Shown: positions 17,202 through 27,966 of the stretch, in pieces
Position numbering within the stretch: position 1 is the first letter of the stretch
Layout of the letters: every line of letters starts with the position of its first letter
Assembly (NCBI RefSeq): GCF_003610255.1
Contig: NZ_RAPS01000003.1
Span: forward strand, 1-64,000
Direction: 5' to 3'
Source: Streptomyces sp. TLI_171
GTDB taxonomy: Bacteria > Actinomycetota > Actinomycetes > Streptomycetales > Streptomycetaceae
DNA: 64,000 nt
Translations under genes and position numbers: made by a program
The notes under the pieces: model-generated
What the model was told of the DNA's origin: nothing
Database searches by the model: none
The model's input: the letters and a program-made list of their open reading frames with translations, nothing else

Positions 17202-17924
17202 TCAGATGGCGAGCGCCGCCGTCACCAGGGCGAGCCGGTCAGTCGGCAGAGCGAAGTCGTTGGCCGGGTTGCGGTACGAGAGGTCGCCGTCGTTGACCTG
17301 ACGGCCGGACTCCGCGGTCCAGTGCACCGGACCGCACTGCCCCTGTTCTTTCAACAGGGCCGCCGCGAGGCGGTCAGGGTCATCGATCGCGGTGCGGGCA
17401 CGAAGCGCAGCTGCCAGTCGCTCCACCGCCCCGGCCGGGACAGCAGCGTCCCCGAACGCAGGCAGCAGGAGCAGCAGGCGGGCATGGGGGTCGGTGGTGG
17501 ATCCGCCTGCCAGACCGTTGTCCGCTGCCGCTGTCAGCTCGGGCCAGGACAGGGCAGGGCCCATGAAATGGCCGTCGTCGCTTGCGAGCAGCTCCGCGCG
17601 CTCCCAGTCCGGGTGGTGCAGAAGGTAGTCGGTGCCCGCGTCGTCTTTGAGGTTGCGGTAGACGACGCGTAGCTGGCAGCCCTCGTTGACCGGGACGGTG
17701 AAGACGGGCCAGCCCGGAGGGGCGAGCATCCGGTTGTGGAAGGCCAGCGCCGCGTCGGAGTCGGCGCCGAGCAAGAGCTCCTCGGTGTCCTCGCTCGTCG
17801 CGCAGGAATAGAGGTGCCCGGGCCAGAACAACGGGTCGTCGAGAAGCTCGGGGCGATGAGCTAGAGGGCCGCTCTCGTAGCCCGGGATTTGATCGGGATG
17901 CAGGTTCGTCACGTCGGCCATCAT
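17202..17924 (-). CDS. Hypothetical protein
   Basis: About 240 residues. Mixed alpha/beta with a Leu-rich acidic middle; it includes SWPELTAAADN and LLLLLPAFGD. No family recognised. Two adjacent ATGs (17924, 17921) follow a GGTGGTGAG sequence; a GTG at 17942 is possible but has its purine stretch too close. It resembles the many Streptomyces proteins of unknown function whose genes lie in accessory regions. Confidence 0.58.
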   Translation of the reverse strand: MMADVTNLHPDQIPGYESGPLAHRPELLDDPLFWPGHLYSCATSEDTEELLLGADSDAALAFHNRMLAPPGWPVFTVPVNEGCQLRVVYRNLKDDAGTDYLLHHPDWERAELLASDDGHFMGPALSWPELTAAADNGLAGGSTTDPHARLLLLLPAFGDAAVPAGAVERLAAALRARTAIDDPDRLAAALLKEQGQCGPVHWTAESGRQVNDGDLSYRNPANDFALPTDRLALVTAALAI

Positions 17925-18024
17925 GCAACTCACCACCGACACCCCTCATGCCAGCTGACCAGCGAAGGACTCTGGCCACCCGTGTCGGCGTACTCGTGAA
18001 AGTGCAGAGCCAGGTACGCTGCCG

Positions 18025-18645
18025 TCATGCGAGTGGGCGGCCCCAGACCTGTACGGTGCGGGTGGGGTCGACGAATCGGCCCAGCTCGCCCACGTCGACC
18101 CAGGAGCGGTTGGCCTCGTGGTTGTAGGTGAGCAGGGATTCCGTCACCTCGTGCGGGGCAAGGTTGCGGTTGTACATCTCGACCAGCCCCTGGCCGGTGT
18201 CGGCGAACTCGTACAGTCGCGCGTACACCTGGCCGTCGTGGTCCCACTCGTATCTGACGACGGGTTTTTGCAGGACGGCCTCGAACCACGCGGCCGCTGC
18301 TTCGGCGAGCACCCGGGAGTTGCCGGTCGCCTCCATAGCCAGGCTCGTCGGCTCGTCCGGGAGGTAGTACATCGCGTAGGAGTGACCACTGACCAGGTCG
18401 CCGCGGACCGTGGGGCCGGCCATGTGTACCCCGAAGGTGGCCAGCCCGGTTCCGCTCTCCGGGTCGCTGACCTGGGCGACGGCAACCAGGGCCGCTTCGT
18501 CCTCGTTGCGCAGCACCTCGCTGTGGGTCTCCGGGATGATCCAGAAGGCGGTGCACTTCCGAAGTTCGGACAGGAAGGCGAGCTCGCCAGGGCCGAACCT
18601 GTACCAGTGGTAGTAGCGGGGAGGGCAGAACCACGGATTCTCGGA
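18025..18645 (-). CDS. Hypothetical protein
   Basis: About 206 residues from GTG 18645; a frame to ATG 18711 is open but less convincing. An aromatic-rich start (NPWFCPPRYYHWYRFGPGEL) and a central DHDGQVYARLYEFADTGQGL give it the look of a folded alpha/beta protein. No family recognised. It is in a row of three leftward orphan genes. Confidence 0.58.
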   Translation of the reverse strand, partial: SENPWFCPPRYYHWYRFGPGELAFLSELRKCTAFWIIPETHSEVLRNEDEAALVAVAQVSDPESGTGLATFGVHMAGPTVRGDLVSGHSYAMYYLPDEPTSLAMEATGNSRVLAEAAAAWFEAVLQKPVVRYEWDHDGQVYARLYEFADTGQGLVEMYNRNLAPHEVTESLLTYNHEANRSWVDVGELGRFVDPTRTVQVWGRPLA

Positions 18646-18720
18646 CACGGCGGCCACTGTAGAACACGGCCCACTGACACCCCTGGGCAGTCGGAGACCC
18701 TGGGCGGGCATCCGCGGTCT

Positions 18721-19284
18721 TCACACCCTGGCTGCGTCACCGGGCGGGCCTTCGCCTTGCTCCACCGCTGTCTCCAAGATCGTGTTACGAGTTCTGAGGT
18801 CAACGGGACGGAGCACGCCGTCAGGGTCGGCGAGCGCGGCCGCGGCGAACTCCTGAAAGTCCATGTTCGCAATCGACAGATTCGCGTGCACCTCATGCAC
18901 GGCGGCAGGAGTGGCACGGAACTCGCGGGCCGGCGGGGAGTCGATCAGCTCCTGGTAGTACATGGGGTCAAGGTCCTCGTCCTCGTCCTCGTGGACGGGG
19001 TCGAGGACGAGCAGGGCGTGCCGAGCAGACTTCATCGTGACGTCGTCGGCGACGAAGACCACGCTGAGATACTCGTCCCGCATCACCGCGGTGACCACAG
19101 CCTCGGCTGTCGCTCCGGTCCACACCGGATCGTCGACCAGGTGAATCTCGGCGTCATACTCCCCGTCCATCCCCCACGGCCGCGAAACCTCCTCCACCAC
19201 CGCCCTCCAGGCCGCCTCGTCCGTGTAATCGGTCCTGATGATCAGAGCGGCGAACTCGTCGCGTCCGACGATCTCCGGCAACAT
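18721..19284 (-). CDS. DUF6924-type protein
   Basis: 187 residues. ATG 19284 has AGGAGG 9 nt upstream. The N-terminal half matches the DUF6924 pattern: ALIIRTDYTDEAAWRAVVEE, then AEIHLVDDPVWTGATAEAV and a VVFVADDVTM strand. The acidic C-terminal half contains a run of Asp and Glu (EDEDEDLDP). The family is common in Streptomyces and has no established function that I know of. Confidence 0.68.
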   Translation of the reverse strand: MLPEIVGRDEFAALIIRTDYTDEAAWRAVVEEVSRPWGMDGEYDAEIHLVDDPVWTGATAEAVVTAVMRDEYLSVVFVADDVTMKSARHALLVLDPVHEDEDEDLDPMYYQELIDSPPAREFRATPAAVHEVHANLSIANMDFQEFAAAALADPDGVLRPVDLRTRNTILETAVEQGEGPPGDAARV

Positions 19285-19440
19285 CTGCACGCTCCTCCTG
19301 CCATGCCCCTGTGGTTCCGGGCCTGACTGTCTCACGGGGCTCTGACGCCGACTTCGCACGGCCTCACCAGCGGGCTGCCAGTGTGACTAGTTGCGATATC
19401 TGTCCCCGTGTCGGTTCGGCGCTCTGCGATCATGATCAGC

Positions 19441-19458
19441 CACGCGAGGCCTCGCGTG
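19441..19458. repeat. 18-bp perfect palindrome
   Basis: CACGCGAGG followed directly by its reverse complement, with no loop. It lies next to the hairpin at 19461-19486 and may be a protein-binding site or a second terminator arm. Confidence 0.6.
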
Positions 19459-19460
19459 AC

Positions 19461-19486
19461 AGCCCGGGGCTGTCACGCCCCGGGCT
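19461..19486 (-). terminator. Hairpin at the end of the frameshifted Cys-rich gene
   Basis: AGCCCGGGGC pairs with GCCCCGGGCT across the 6-nt loop TGTCAC. The stem touches the stop codon of the leftward frameshifted gene at 19486-19488. Confidence 0.6.
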
Positions 19487-19661
19487 CACATCTTGTGCAC
19501 CTCGACCGAGAAACCGCGGGCGAGGACGCCGTTGAGGTGTTCCGCGTGGGCGCCGAGCCACTGCTCGGTTGGAACGCCGGGGCGCTGATCCCAAGGAGTA
19601 CATAGTCATCGGAGTCGGCGGTGCTCTGGCCGCAGATGCAGCACAAGAGGCGCTCGAACAT
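19486..19661 (-). pseudogene. Small Cys-motif protein with a frameshift
   Basis: From ATG 19661 the frame reads MFERLLCCICGQ then DSDDYVLLG. A shift of one base near 19590-19605 gives a better continuation in another frame, with EQWLGAHAEHLNG and FSVEVHKM before a stop at 19486-19488. The two halves together look like one small Streptomyces protein with a CxxC element. Either a one-base indel inactivated it or the sequence has an error. No ribosome binding site is obvious. Confidence 0.45.
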
Positions 19662-19869
19662 GGTGTCGGCGGGGCTTGCGGTGTTGGGCACAAGCGGCAG
19701 GGTAACGAGCGTACGCCGTTCGACGCGGGCGATTATCGCCGTTACAGCCAGCCAGACCCCGTCACTCCTGCGTGGGATGGCGCAACACCTGTTGCAGCCG
19801 ATAGCGTCCTCAGCACCGCCGCTGAGCTGCGTCGATTCGCCTGGTTTCGTCACGCAACGCGCGCCTGCC

Positions 19870-20271
19870 CTAGAGAACGCACGCGAGGAACAGGCGCCAG
19901 CCGTCCGTACAGTCCACCGTCGCGCCGTAGCCGACGGCCGGCACGACAGTCTGGGTGCTGTAGCGGCGGGCGCGTACGAAGTGCCGGTCGCTGTCCGCCT
20001 TCTGCAGCGCCGTCAGCAGGGCCTGCTCGATCTCCGCCGTCGCTGCCGTCCCGCCCGGCAGGTCGGGGGCCGGCTGCTCGGCCAGGCGTTCGCCCGCCTC
20101 GGCCGCCGGTGCGGTGTTCGAGGCTCCGGTGATCGTCCAGAACACCGTGCCCGCCCCCGTCGCCGTGACCGCCACACCGCACGGACGGCCCGGCCAGGGC
20201 ACGGCCGCCTCGATACCGGGCACGGACGGGAGATGGTCGACGAGGAGCTGCTGCAGCGCGGTGGGAGTCAC
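19870..20271 (-). CDS. Hypothetical protein
   Basis: 133 residues, alpha/beta (PGIEAAVPWPGRPCGVAVTA, GTVFWTITGAS). No family recognised. The GTG start at 20271 has TAGCAT exactly 6 nt upstream, which fits a leaderless transcript with a TANNNT -10 element; no Shine-Dalgarno sequence is present. Confidence 0.55.
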   Translation of the reverse strand: MTPTALQQLLVDHLPSVPGIEAAVPWPGRPCGVAVTATGAGTVFWTITGASNTAPAAEAGERLAEQPAPDLPGGTAATAEIEQALLTALQKADSDRHFVRARRYSTQTVVPAVGYGATVDCTDGWRLFLACVL

Positions 20272-20622
20272 CGGCGGATGCTATCCGCGCGCTCCTTCGG
20301 ACGATGTGGGGAGGGTGCGTGTCCCGGCAGGATCACCGGCTCGGCCCCCTGAGCTGAGGTGACGGGTGCCGCACGCCGTGCTCGAGTTCGCGAACTCGGG
20401 CACGGCGACGTTCGACCCGGAGTGGCCGGGCGGTTGAGCAGTAGGGCCGTCGATCTGCGCACGCCTGCCGAACACACCGCATGTCTCGCGGAGTTGACGG
20501 AAGTCACCGGTCCGCAGGTGCGTGCGAGGAGGGAGGGCTCGGGGAGCTGTGCGACGTGAGCATGGCGGCGCCAGGTCCTGGGATCGGCGTCGGCGCGCCC
20601 GGATGCGGACTGTGGGCCGCTG
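20272..20622. other. Intergenic, holds one palindrome
   Basis: Apart from the palindrome at 20374-20407, nothing recognisable is present. Short open frames on both strands lack ribosome binding sites and protein-like composition. Confidence 0.4.
20374..20407. promoter_or_regulatory. 34-bp near-perfect palindrome
   Basis: Arms CGCCGTGC-T-CGAGTTCG and CGAACTCG-G-GCACGGCG form a 34-bp palindrome with a single mismatched pair and no loop. It lies in the 350-bp gene-free stretch 20272-20622. The absence of a loop favours a protein-binding site over a terminator, but a role as terminator of the leftward XRE gene (216 bp away) cannot be excluded. Confidence 0.55.
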
Positions 20623-21762
20623 TCAGTGCCTGCCGAGGAGGACGGCTCTGGCGGCTGCGGGCGAGGTGGTCGCGGGGGACGGCTCCAGGCCGACGATGTC
20701 GCGGACGCGGGCGATGGCGGTGTTGAACCAGCCGCTCGTGCCGGCGTCGCCCGGGAGGTAGTAGGGGTTGACTGGCGCGGTCCGCTGGTAGCGCTTGGGC
20801 ACGCGGATCGGCAGGCCGGCCCGGGTGCGGCCGGCAGGCGGATGTGCGGTTTCGGGTCCGAGCAGGCCTCGCAGGACGTCGTAGCGCGCCGAGGGGCGGG
20901 CGATGGTGTGGGAGCGGATGAACTCCATGTCCTCGCGGCGCAGTTCCGGGGTGGGGAGCAGGTCGAGGGTGGCGGGGTGTGCGGCGGCGAGGAACAGCAG
21001 GGGGTCGGCGCGGTCGGGGGCGGGCGGGTTGGTGGGGGCGGTGGGTGGCGCGGGGTCGCTCGTGGGCGGGGTGTCGGGCGGCGGGGGCGGCGCCGATCGT
21101 GTGCGGGCGGCGGCGCGCCGGCCGGCGCGGCGGGTGCGGTCCATGGCGCGGTCCCAGGCAGCTTCCCAGTCGGCGACCGCTGCTGGCTTCAGGTGCAGGG
21201 CCTGGGTGAAGGCGGTGACGTGGTCGCGCCGGGGTGGGAGGCGGCGGCGCAGAATGGCGCTGAGGCTGCTGGCGGGCAGACGGTTGGCGCGGCCGTCGGG
21301 GGTGCGGCCGGCGCGTTGCTGGAGTTCGGCGAGGGAGGGTTGGCCGGCGCGGGCGCGGGCTTCGATCATGGCTTGGCACAGGGCGTCGAAGTCGACGATG
21401 ACTTGGGGGTGGACGGCTTCGGCTTCGTGGAGGGCGCGGACCTTGTCCTTGAAAGCCGGTGAGGCGAGGCTGGTGCGTTCGTGTCGGCGGCGTCTTTCCT
21501 GCTCGTAGCGGGCTTTCGACCACAGGCGGCGGGCCTCGGAGAGGTCGGCGCCGCAGAGGGTGGCGTAGGCCTCGACCACGGGCCAGGAGGGGACGGTGCG
21601 TCCGCTGGCGGCCCGGGAGAGGACCGTGGGGTGGAGGTTGCTGTCCTTGGCCATCGCCTTGTAGCTGGGCGTGCCGAGGCGCTCGCGCTGCTGGCGCAGC
21701 CAGGTAGCGAGCGCCTCGGACTGCCTGGTGCCCGCGGCGACGGCGTTCTCACGCCGTCCCAT
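20623..21762 (-). CDS. DNA-binding protein with two HTH-like regions
   Basis: 379 residues. Residues about 15-75 form an XRE-like HTH (YKAMAKDSNLHPTVLSRAAS, then GRTVPSWPVVEAYATLCG). A second similar segment lies at about 140-200 (SLAELQQRAG, SSLSAILRR, LPPRRDHVTAFTQALHL). A Pro/Thr-rich linker (215-255) leads to an unrecognised C-terminal domain ending in NPYYLPGDAGTSGWFNTAI. Proteins of this type are frequent on Streptomyces plasmids and near conservons. The target is unknown. It ends leftward into a region with a large palindrome. Confidence 0.65.
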   Translation of the reverse strand: MGRRENAVAAGTRQSEALATWLRQQRERLGTPSYKAMAKDSNLHPTVLSRAASGRTVPSWPVVEAYATLCGADLSEARRLWSKARYEQERRRRHERTSLASPAFKDKVRALHEAEAVHPQVIVDFDALCQAMIEARARAGQPSLAELQQRAGRTPDGRANRLPASSLSAILRRRLPPRRDHVTAFTQALHLKPAAVADWEAAWDRAMDRTRRAGRRAAARTRSAPPPPPDTPPTSDPAPPTAPTNPPAPDRADPLLFLAAAHPATLDLLPTPELRREDMEFIRSHTIARPSARYDVLRGLLGPETAHPPAGRTRAGLPIRVPKRYQRTAPVNPYYLPGDAGTSGWFNTAIARVRDIVGLEPSPATTSPAAARAVLLGRH

Positions 21763-21771
21763 CGGTGCGGG

Positions 21772-22002
21772 TCAGCTCCGGGCGGTGCGGGTGGGGGCGG
21801 GCCTGCGCTGGGTGGTGACGATCCGGCAGGCCGCGGCGGCGAGGGCGGTGGCGATCTCCGCGGCGTCGGCGGCGGGCAGGTCGGTGGCGAGCAGGGCCGT
21901 CAGGAGCAGAACCACGACGACGATGACGGCGGCCGGGCGGGTGGAGACGGGGCCGGGGCGGTGGGGGGCCGGGATGCGTCGGCGGGCGGGGTGGGGGTGC
22001 AT
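21772..22002 (-). CDS. Small single-pass membrane protein
   Basis: 76 residues from ATG 22002, with AGGAGG 8 nt upstream. A His/Arg/Pro-rich N-terminus precedes one hydrophobic segment (PAAVIVVVVLLLTALLA), then an Ala-rich helix and a basic tail. It lies 9 bp upstream of the two-HTH gene and is probably co-transcribed with it. Confidence 0.6.
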   Translation of the reverse strand: MHPHPARRRIPAPHRPGPVSTRPAAVIVVVVLLLTALLATDLPAADAAEIATALAAAACRIVTTQRRPAPTRTARS

Positions 22003-22579
22003 GGGGAAGACCTCCTGGGGTCGTTCGGTGCCAGGCACGTCCGGGGTTTCCGGACGCGCCTGGCGTTGCGGGCTACACCACGGCCCGGCGAGGGCTTCCA
22101 GTCCCTTGGCCGCCGGGCCGGTGTGATCCTCGCACCAGTGACCCGGCCACTACAATCTGTTGCCGTACGGTGGGGCGCTTTGATGCGCAGGCGTACACGG
22201 CAAAGGCCCGTCCGGCGCTCGAACGCCTGCGCGCGCCCTCAAGAAACCGCAGGGCAGGGGCCTGATGTTCGAGGGAAACGCCGGAATTGATGCGCGTTCC
22301 TGCGCGTGACGTTGCCCGGCCCGACAGATCGGTGCCACGCTGCACCCAGCGCTGGTTCCGGCTACTGGCCGGAACCCGAACCCCTGGCGTCGTGGCTACA
22401 CCATGGAACAAGGGACCGGGCACCACCGCGACTTCCAGCGCGGCGCCCAAGGAGGGTGGCGCACCCCTAGCGGGTGCGGCACCCTCGACCCGGACTTCGG
22501 ATGCTGTGCAGTTCTCCGAGCCCGGCCCGCCGACTCCCCGCCACGCCGGCCACCTTGGCGTCCCGAGGGGTAAGGTCGT
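22003..22579. other. Intergenic, promoter region, no gene recognised
   Basis: 577 bp with lower coding bias than its surroundings. It should carry the promoter for the leftward small membrane protein and HTH gene. Several short imperfect repeats are present, but I cannot assign a site. Confidence 0.35.
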
Positions 22580-22873
22580 TCAGTCCAGAGCGACGGTCAC
22601 CCGCTCAGACACCAGAACGCCCGCCTCCACGATCCGCTGACGCATCTCCCCTTCGTACAGCCACGCGCACGCGTCGATCGCCGGAAAGAGCTCGGCGAGG
22701 ATCAACGCGCCACGCTTCGGCACCTGGTCCGATTCCCTCCAGGCCTTCCCGCAACGGTCGATCGCCTCGTGCAGCTCCTGCAGGGCGCCCTTGTCGAACC
22801 CCTCGTTCATGCGCAGGGCGATCACGAAACGAGTCGCCGCCTCTTCCAGAAGACCCACTAGGTCCGCCGTCAC
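22580..22873 (-). CDS. Hypothetical helical protein
   Basis: 97 residues from GTG 22873, with GGAGGA 4 nt upstream. It is all-helical (LHEAIDRCGKAWRESDQV, then LILAELFPAIDACAWLYEGE) with two Cys residues. No family recognised. It lies 68 bp downstream of ligA in the same direction and could be co-expressed. Confidence 0.6.
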   Translation of the reverse strand: MTADLVGLLEEAATRFVIALRMNEGFDKGALQELHEAIDRCGKAWRESDQVPKRGALILAELFPAIDACAWLYEGEMRQRIVEAGVLVSERVTVALD

Positions 22874-22941
22874 AGCTTCCTCCGTCTCGGATGGAGTCTG
22901 CTCGCGTTCGAGCCGCGCCCGGCCCGGCCGGTGATGGTCTG

Positions 22942-25071
<2,130 letters not shown>

Positions 25072-25244
25072 TCAGCGGCCGGAAACAACTCCGCGCCCCA
25101 GTCCCGCCGGTCGGCTGCTCAGGCAAGCCAGCAGGAACAGACGAGAGGGGCATAACGTGGTCGCCGACGCTGAGGCCAAGGCCCCGGGCCGCGCGGACAC
25201 GAAATCACGGGCACCACCGAGTTGCCCAGGGCTAGGTTGACCCG

Positions 25245-26048
25245 GTGCATCCGATCCGCTTCGACGACTCCACTTCAGACGGCGTCCGCCTCTTCCACTA
25301 CCTCCCGGGCGATGACCGCGCAGTCACTCGGCACTGGCCCGGCCTCTGTCAGCACTGGCCCGAAGAGGAGACGCCGTTCACCGAGTGGGCCGTGAACAAC
25401 TGCAACACGGAGGAAGTCGCCGTCTATACGGGCCTGGCGTGGCGACTGACCGCCGGCCTGGACCGCTACGCGATCCCGACCTACTACCGCGACGAAGCCG
25501 AGCACCTCCTGAAGCAGAAGCCCGTGATGGTGAGCTGGGAGTACGAGGTCGACGCCACAGCACCCACCGCCGCCGCACGGAACAAGGGCTCCGTACCCGG
25601 CCGTACGGCAAAACCATTCGGGGCGGAGCCGGACGACGCCCGTCGAGCGGGCTTGTTCCGGCTGTCCACGCCCCGTGACCTGGTGTCTGCCCTGCAGGCG
25701 GTGATCTTCGACGCCTGGTCGGAAACCACGGTCTTCGCAGTCGCCCCCGGACCGGAGCGTCTCCAGCGCCTGGTGAGCGCATTGAGCGGCCCGACTCCCC
25801 CGACGCTCGCCGATGTCCTGGAGGAGGAAGGGGTGTTGGTGGACCTGACGATCGGTTCGGACTTCGACTACTACAACTCGATCACGGTGGCCTCGCGTGC
25901 CGATCTGCGGCACCGGATCAACGACCTGACAGCTGACTGCGCACGCAGGATCTCTGTCTATGAACAGCGCGCGGGCGACCTCGCGAGCGTTCCGGACTTC
26001 CTCCGGGCGATGCCGGAGCTCGCCGGTGTGGACCTTGACATCCCCTGA
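25245..26048 (+). CDS. Hypothetical protein
   Basis: 267 residues. Alpha/beta, with LFHYLPGDDRAVTRHWPG near the start, a VSWEYEVDA strand and an acidic LADVLEEEGVLVDLTIGSD segment. No family recognised. The GTG start has TAGGTT 6 nt upstream (25233-25238) and no Shine-Dalgarno sequence, so the mRNA is probably leaderless. It is divergent from ligA. Confidence 0.58.
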   Translation: MHPIRFDDSTSDGVRLFHYLPGDDRAVTRHWPGLCQHWPEEETPFTEWAVNNCNTEEVAVYTGLAWRLTAGLDRYAIPTYYRDEAEHLLKQKPVMVSWEYEVDATAPTAAARNKGSVPGRTAKPFGAEPDDARRAGLFRLSTPRDLVSALQAVIFDAWSETTVFAVAPGPERLQRLVSALSGPTPPTLADVLEEEGVLVDLTIGSDFDYYNSITVASRADLRHRINDLTADCARRISVYEQRAGDLASVPDFLRAMPELAGVDLDIP

Positions 26049-26158
26049 GCCATCCATCACTCGATGAAGGCCCCGGCGCTGGAAGCGCCGCCGCGACCGC
26101 TCTAGCGCCGGCGTGGAAAGCGGTCGTGCACAGACTCGGCATTTGGCAGGATTCCGAC

Positions 26159-26677
26159 ATGGATCAGTTGTTCGCGGTCGCGTGGCAGTACGTCGTCGGC
26201 ATCGTCCAGCCCGAGGAGCTGCCGATGCAGGCGGCCCAGTTGCTGACCGCTGGCATGGATTCGCCCGCTCTGCGCGACCTGGCCGGGCGGGGTAGGCGCG
26301 AAGACACCGCGGAGCTTGCAGCACTGTTCCGACGAGCTGTGCACGAGCTCGGCAGCTCTGTGCCCGACGCGGAGGCCGCTGACCGCTGCCTTCTCCACCA
26401 CCTGGCCGGCCAGCTCGCGGCGGGGGCGAGTGCCCCCGGCGAGGTGGCGGGGAGGGTCTGGCAGGGCCTGACGGCCGCACAGACCAGGACGGAGCACGAG
26501 TTTTTCCAGGCTGTAGGTGACGAGTACTACGTCGACTACATCGCGGACGAGCAGCCGGAGGCCTTCCGCGTCTGGGAGGCCGAGCTCCGCTCCGCCGCCG
26601 AGCGGCTCAGCCGGACGACGGCCATGGAGATCCGTGCTCTTCAGGAGAACGCCGAGAGGGACTGCCGTGCCAAATGA
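26159..26677 (+). CDS. Hypothetical helical protein
   Basis: 172 residues from ATG 26159; an in-frame start at 26126 is also open. It is helical with an acidic C-terminal half (TEHEFFQAVGDEYYVDYIAD). No family recognised. No Shine-Dalgarno sequence is seen. It is the second of three rightward orphan genes. Confidence 0.5.
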   Translation: MDQLFAVAWQYVVGIVQPEELPMQAAQLLTAGMDSPALRDLAGRGRREDTAELAALFRRAVHELGSSVPDAEAADRCLLHHLAGQLAAGASAPGEVAGRVWQGLTAAQTRTEHEFFQAVGDEYYVDYIADEQPEAFRVWEAELRSAAERLSRTTAMEIRALQENAERDCRAK

Positions 26678-26822
26678 CACGACCTCTGTGCATGGCTTTT
26701 CGGCGCTGACGGTGGGCGGTTAGCGCAGTCACTGACCCGGGAAACGAGGCGCGCGGTCATTGGCTCCAGGTGCGGCACAGGGCGGTGGGGGAAGCCGAAC
26801 AGCAGTCTGTCACCCTGCTCCG

Positions 26823-27395
26823 ATGGATCATCTCGTTGGCACCCAGTCTCCGGTTCTTCGTCTGACCGATCCCGTCGAAGCGATCGCCGCGCTGGAGAGT
26901 GCTGTGCCGTTGCTGAGCTCGCTGCGCCTGCCGAGCCGCAGGGACATCAACTGGGTCGCGTTGGAGACCGACCTGGGGACGGGTCTGCCGGCCGACTACA
27001 AGCTGCTGTGCGAGCTATACCCGCCCTTCGTGCTCAGCGACTTCCTCGGCTGCGGCGGGCCGGTGCCAGGCCTTGAGGACGCCTGGCTGCAGGGAACACG
27101 GGAAGACCTGGAGATCGTCACGGAGTGGTGCGCAGAATCCGGCCTGGCCGTTCCGCTCCACCCGTACCCCGCGCCGGGAGGTCTGCTTCCCTGGGCCGGG
27201 TCGAACCAGGGCGACTTCTTCCTCTGGACCACCAGCCCTGCCGGCCCGCAGGAATGGACGGTCACCGTGGCCTCACGAAGCTCCGCATGGTGGCACTACA
27301 CCGGTGGAGCGGTCCAGTTCCTGGCCGATCTGGTGAGTGGTGCGCTGGAGCCGTGGGCACTGCCCCGGCTCCGCCCCGAAGTGGCCGCCTGGTAG
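26823..27395 (+). CDS. SMI1/KNR4 (SUKH) family protein
   Basis: 190 residues. The SUKH fold signature is clear: INWVALETDLGTGLPADYKL at about residues 41-60, the LCELYPPFVLSDFLG helix-strand, a LPWAGSNQGDFFLW strand pair and a closing helix. SUKH proteins commonly neutralise contact-dependent or polymorphic toxins. No toxin gene is recognisable next to it, so an orphan immunity or regulatory role is possible. ATG 26823 is chosen because the domain begins soon after. Confidence 0.72.
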   Translation: MDHLVGTQSPVLRLTDPVEAIAALESAVPLLSSLRLPSRRDINWVALETDLGTGLPADYKLLCELYPPFVLSDFLGCGGPVPGLEDAWLQGTREDLEIVTEWCAESGLAVPLHPYPAPGGLLPWAGSNQGDFFLWTTSPAGPQEWTVTVASRSSAWWHYTGGAVQFLADLVSGALEPWALPRLRPEVAAW

Positions 27396-27645
27396 CGGCT
27401 GATCAGCCGGCCTTCCGCCGAGTACGGGACCAGTGGCACAGGTGCTCGACCCGATGGTCGGCGGCTGCGCCCGCCGCGGCCTGTGGTGGGTGGTACCCGG
27501 CTTCCTTTCCCCGGCGAGGGCAGGGCGATGAACGGCGGGCGGTCCACCCGGTCGAAGGACCGCAGCACGAATCGGTGAACATGTCGGCGGTCTCGAACCA
27601 CCCCCCGTCCCGAGGTCCCGGGCGGAATCTGTCCCGCCGTGATCC

Positions 27646-27963
27646 TCAGTTCACGGCGTGATTCCACACCCGTGCGCTGGGGGCGATGTCGCCGGGGCCG
27701 GTGAGGAGGTGCAGAGCGGCCCCGCGGTCCGTTTCGGCTCCGGGCGTGCGGCGGCCCCGGGGGCTCGGAGCGCCTGGGGCCGCCGCACCGCCGTCACGCC
27801 GCCGGTCCGGCGAGGTCGTGAAGACGGCGTCGTCGGGCCCGCCAGCCGTGCGGCGTCGTTCAACGTCCTGGCACCAGGCACGCTCGGGCAGGTGGTGGGC
27901 GTGGGGCGTCGAGGCCGACACGGGGCAGGTGGAGGCCAGGGCGGCTCGCCACGTTGGCGCCAT
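27646..27963 (-). CDS. Hypothetical protein downstream of lexA
   Basis: 105 residues. The ATG at 27963 follows the lexA stop by 3 bp, and third codon positions are strongly G/C, so I consider it real. The sequence is Pro/Arg-rich in the middle and ends in HLLTGPGDIAPSARVWNHAV. No family recognised. Translational coupling to lexA would make it part of the SOS cassette. The 250 bp between it and the SUKH gene (27396-27645) hold nothing I recognise. Confidence 0.45.
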   Translation of the reverse strand: MAPTWRAALASTCPVSASTPHAHHLPERAWCQDVERRRTAGGPDDAVFTTSPDRRRDGGAAAPGAPSPRGRRTPGAETDRGAALHLLTGPGDIAPSARVWNHAVN

Positions 27964-27966
27964 GCC

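Noticed and set aside
20359-20559. 66-codon rightward frame over the 34-bp palindrome
   Set aside because: No ribosome binding site and poor protein character; the palindrome explains the sequence better.
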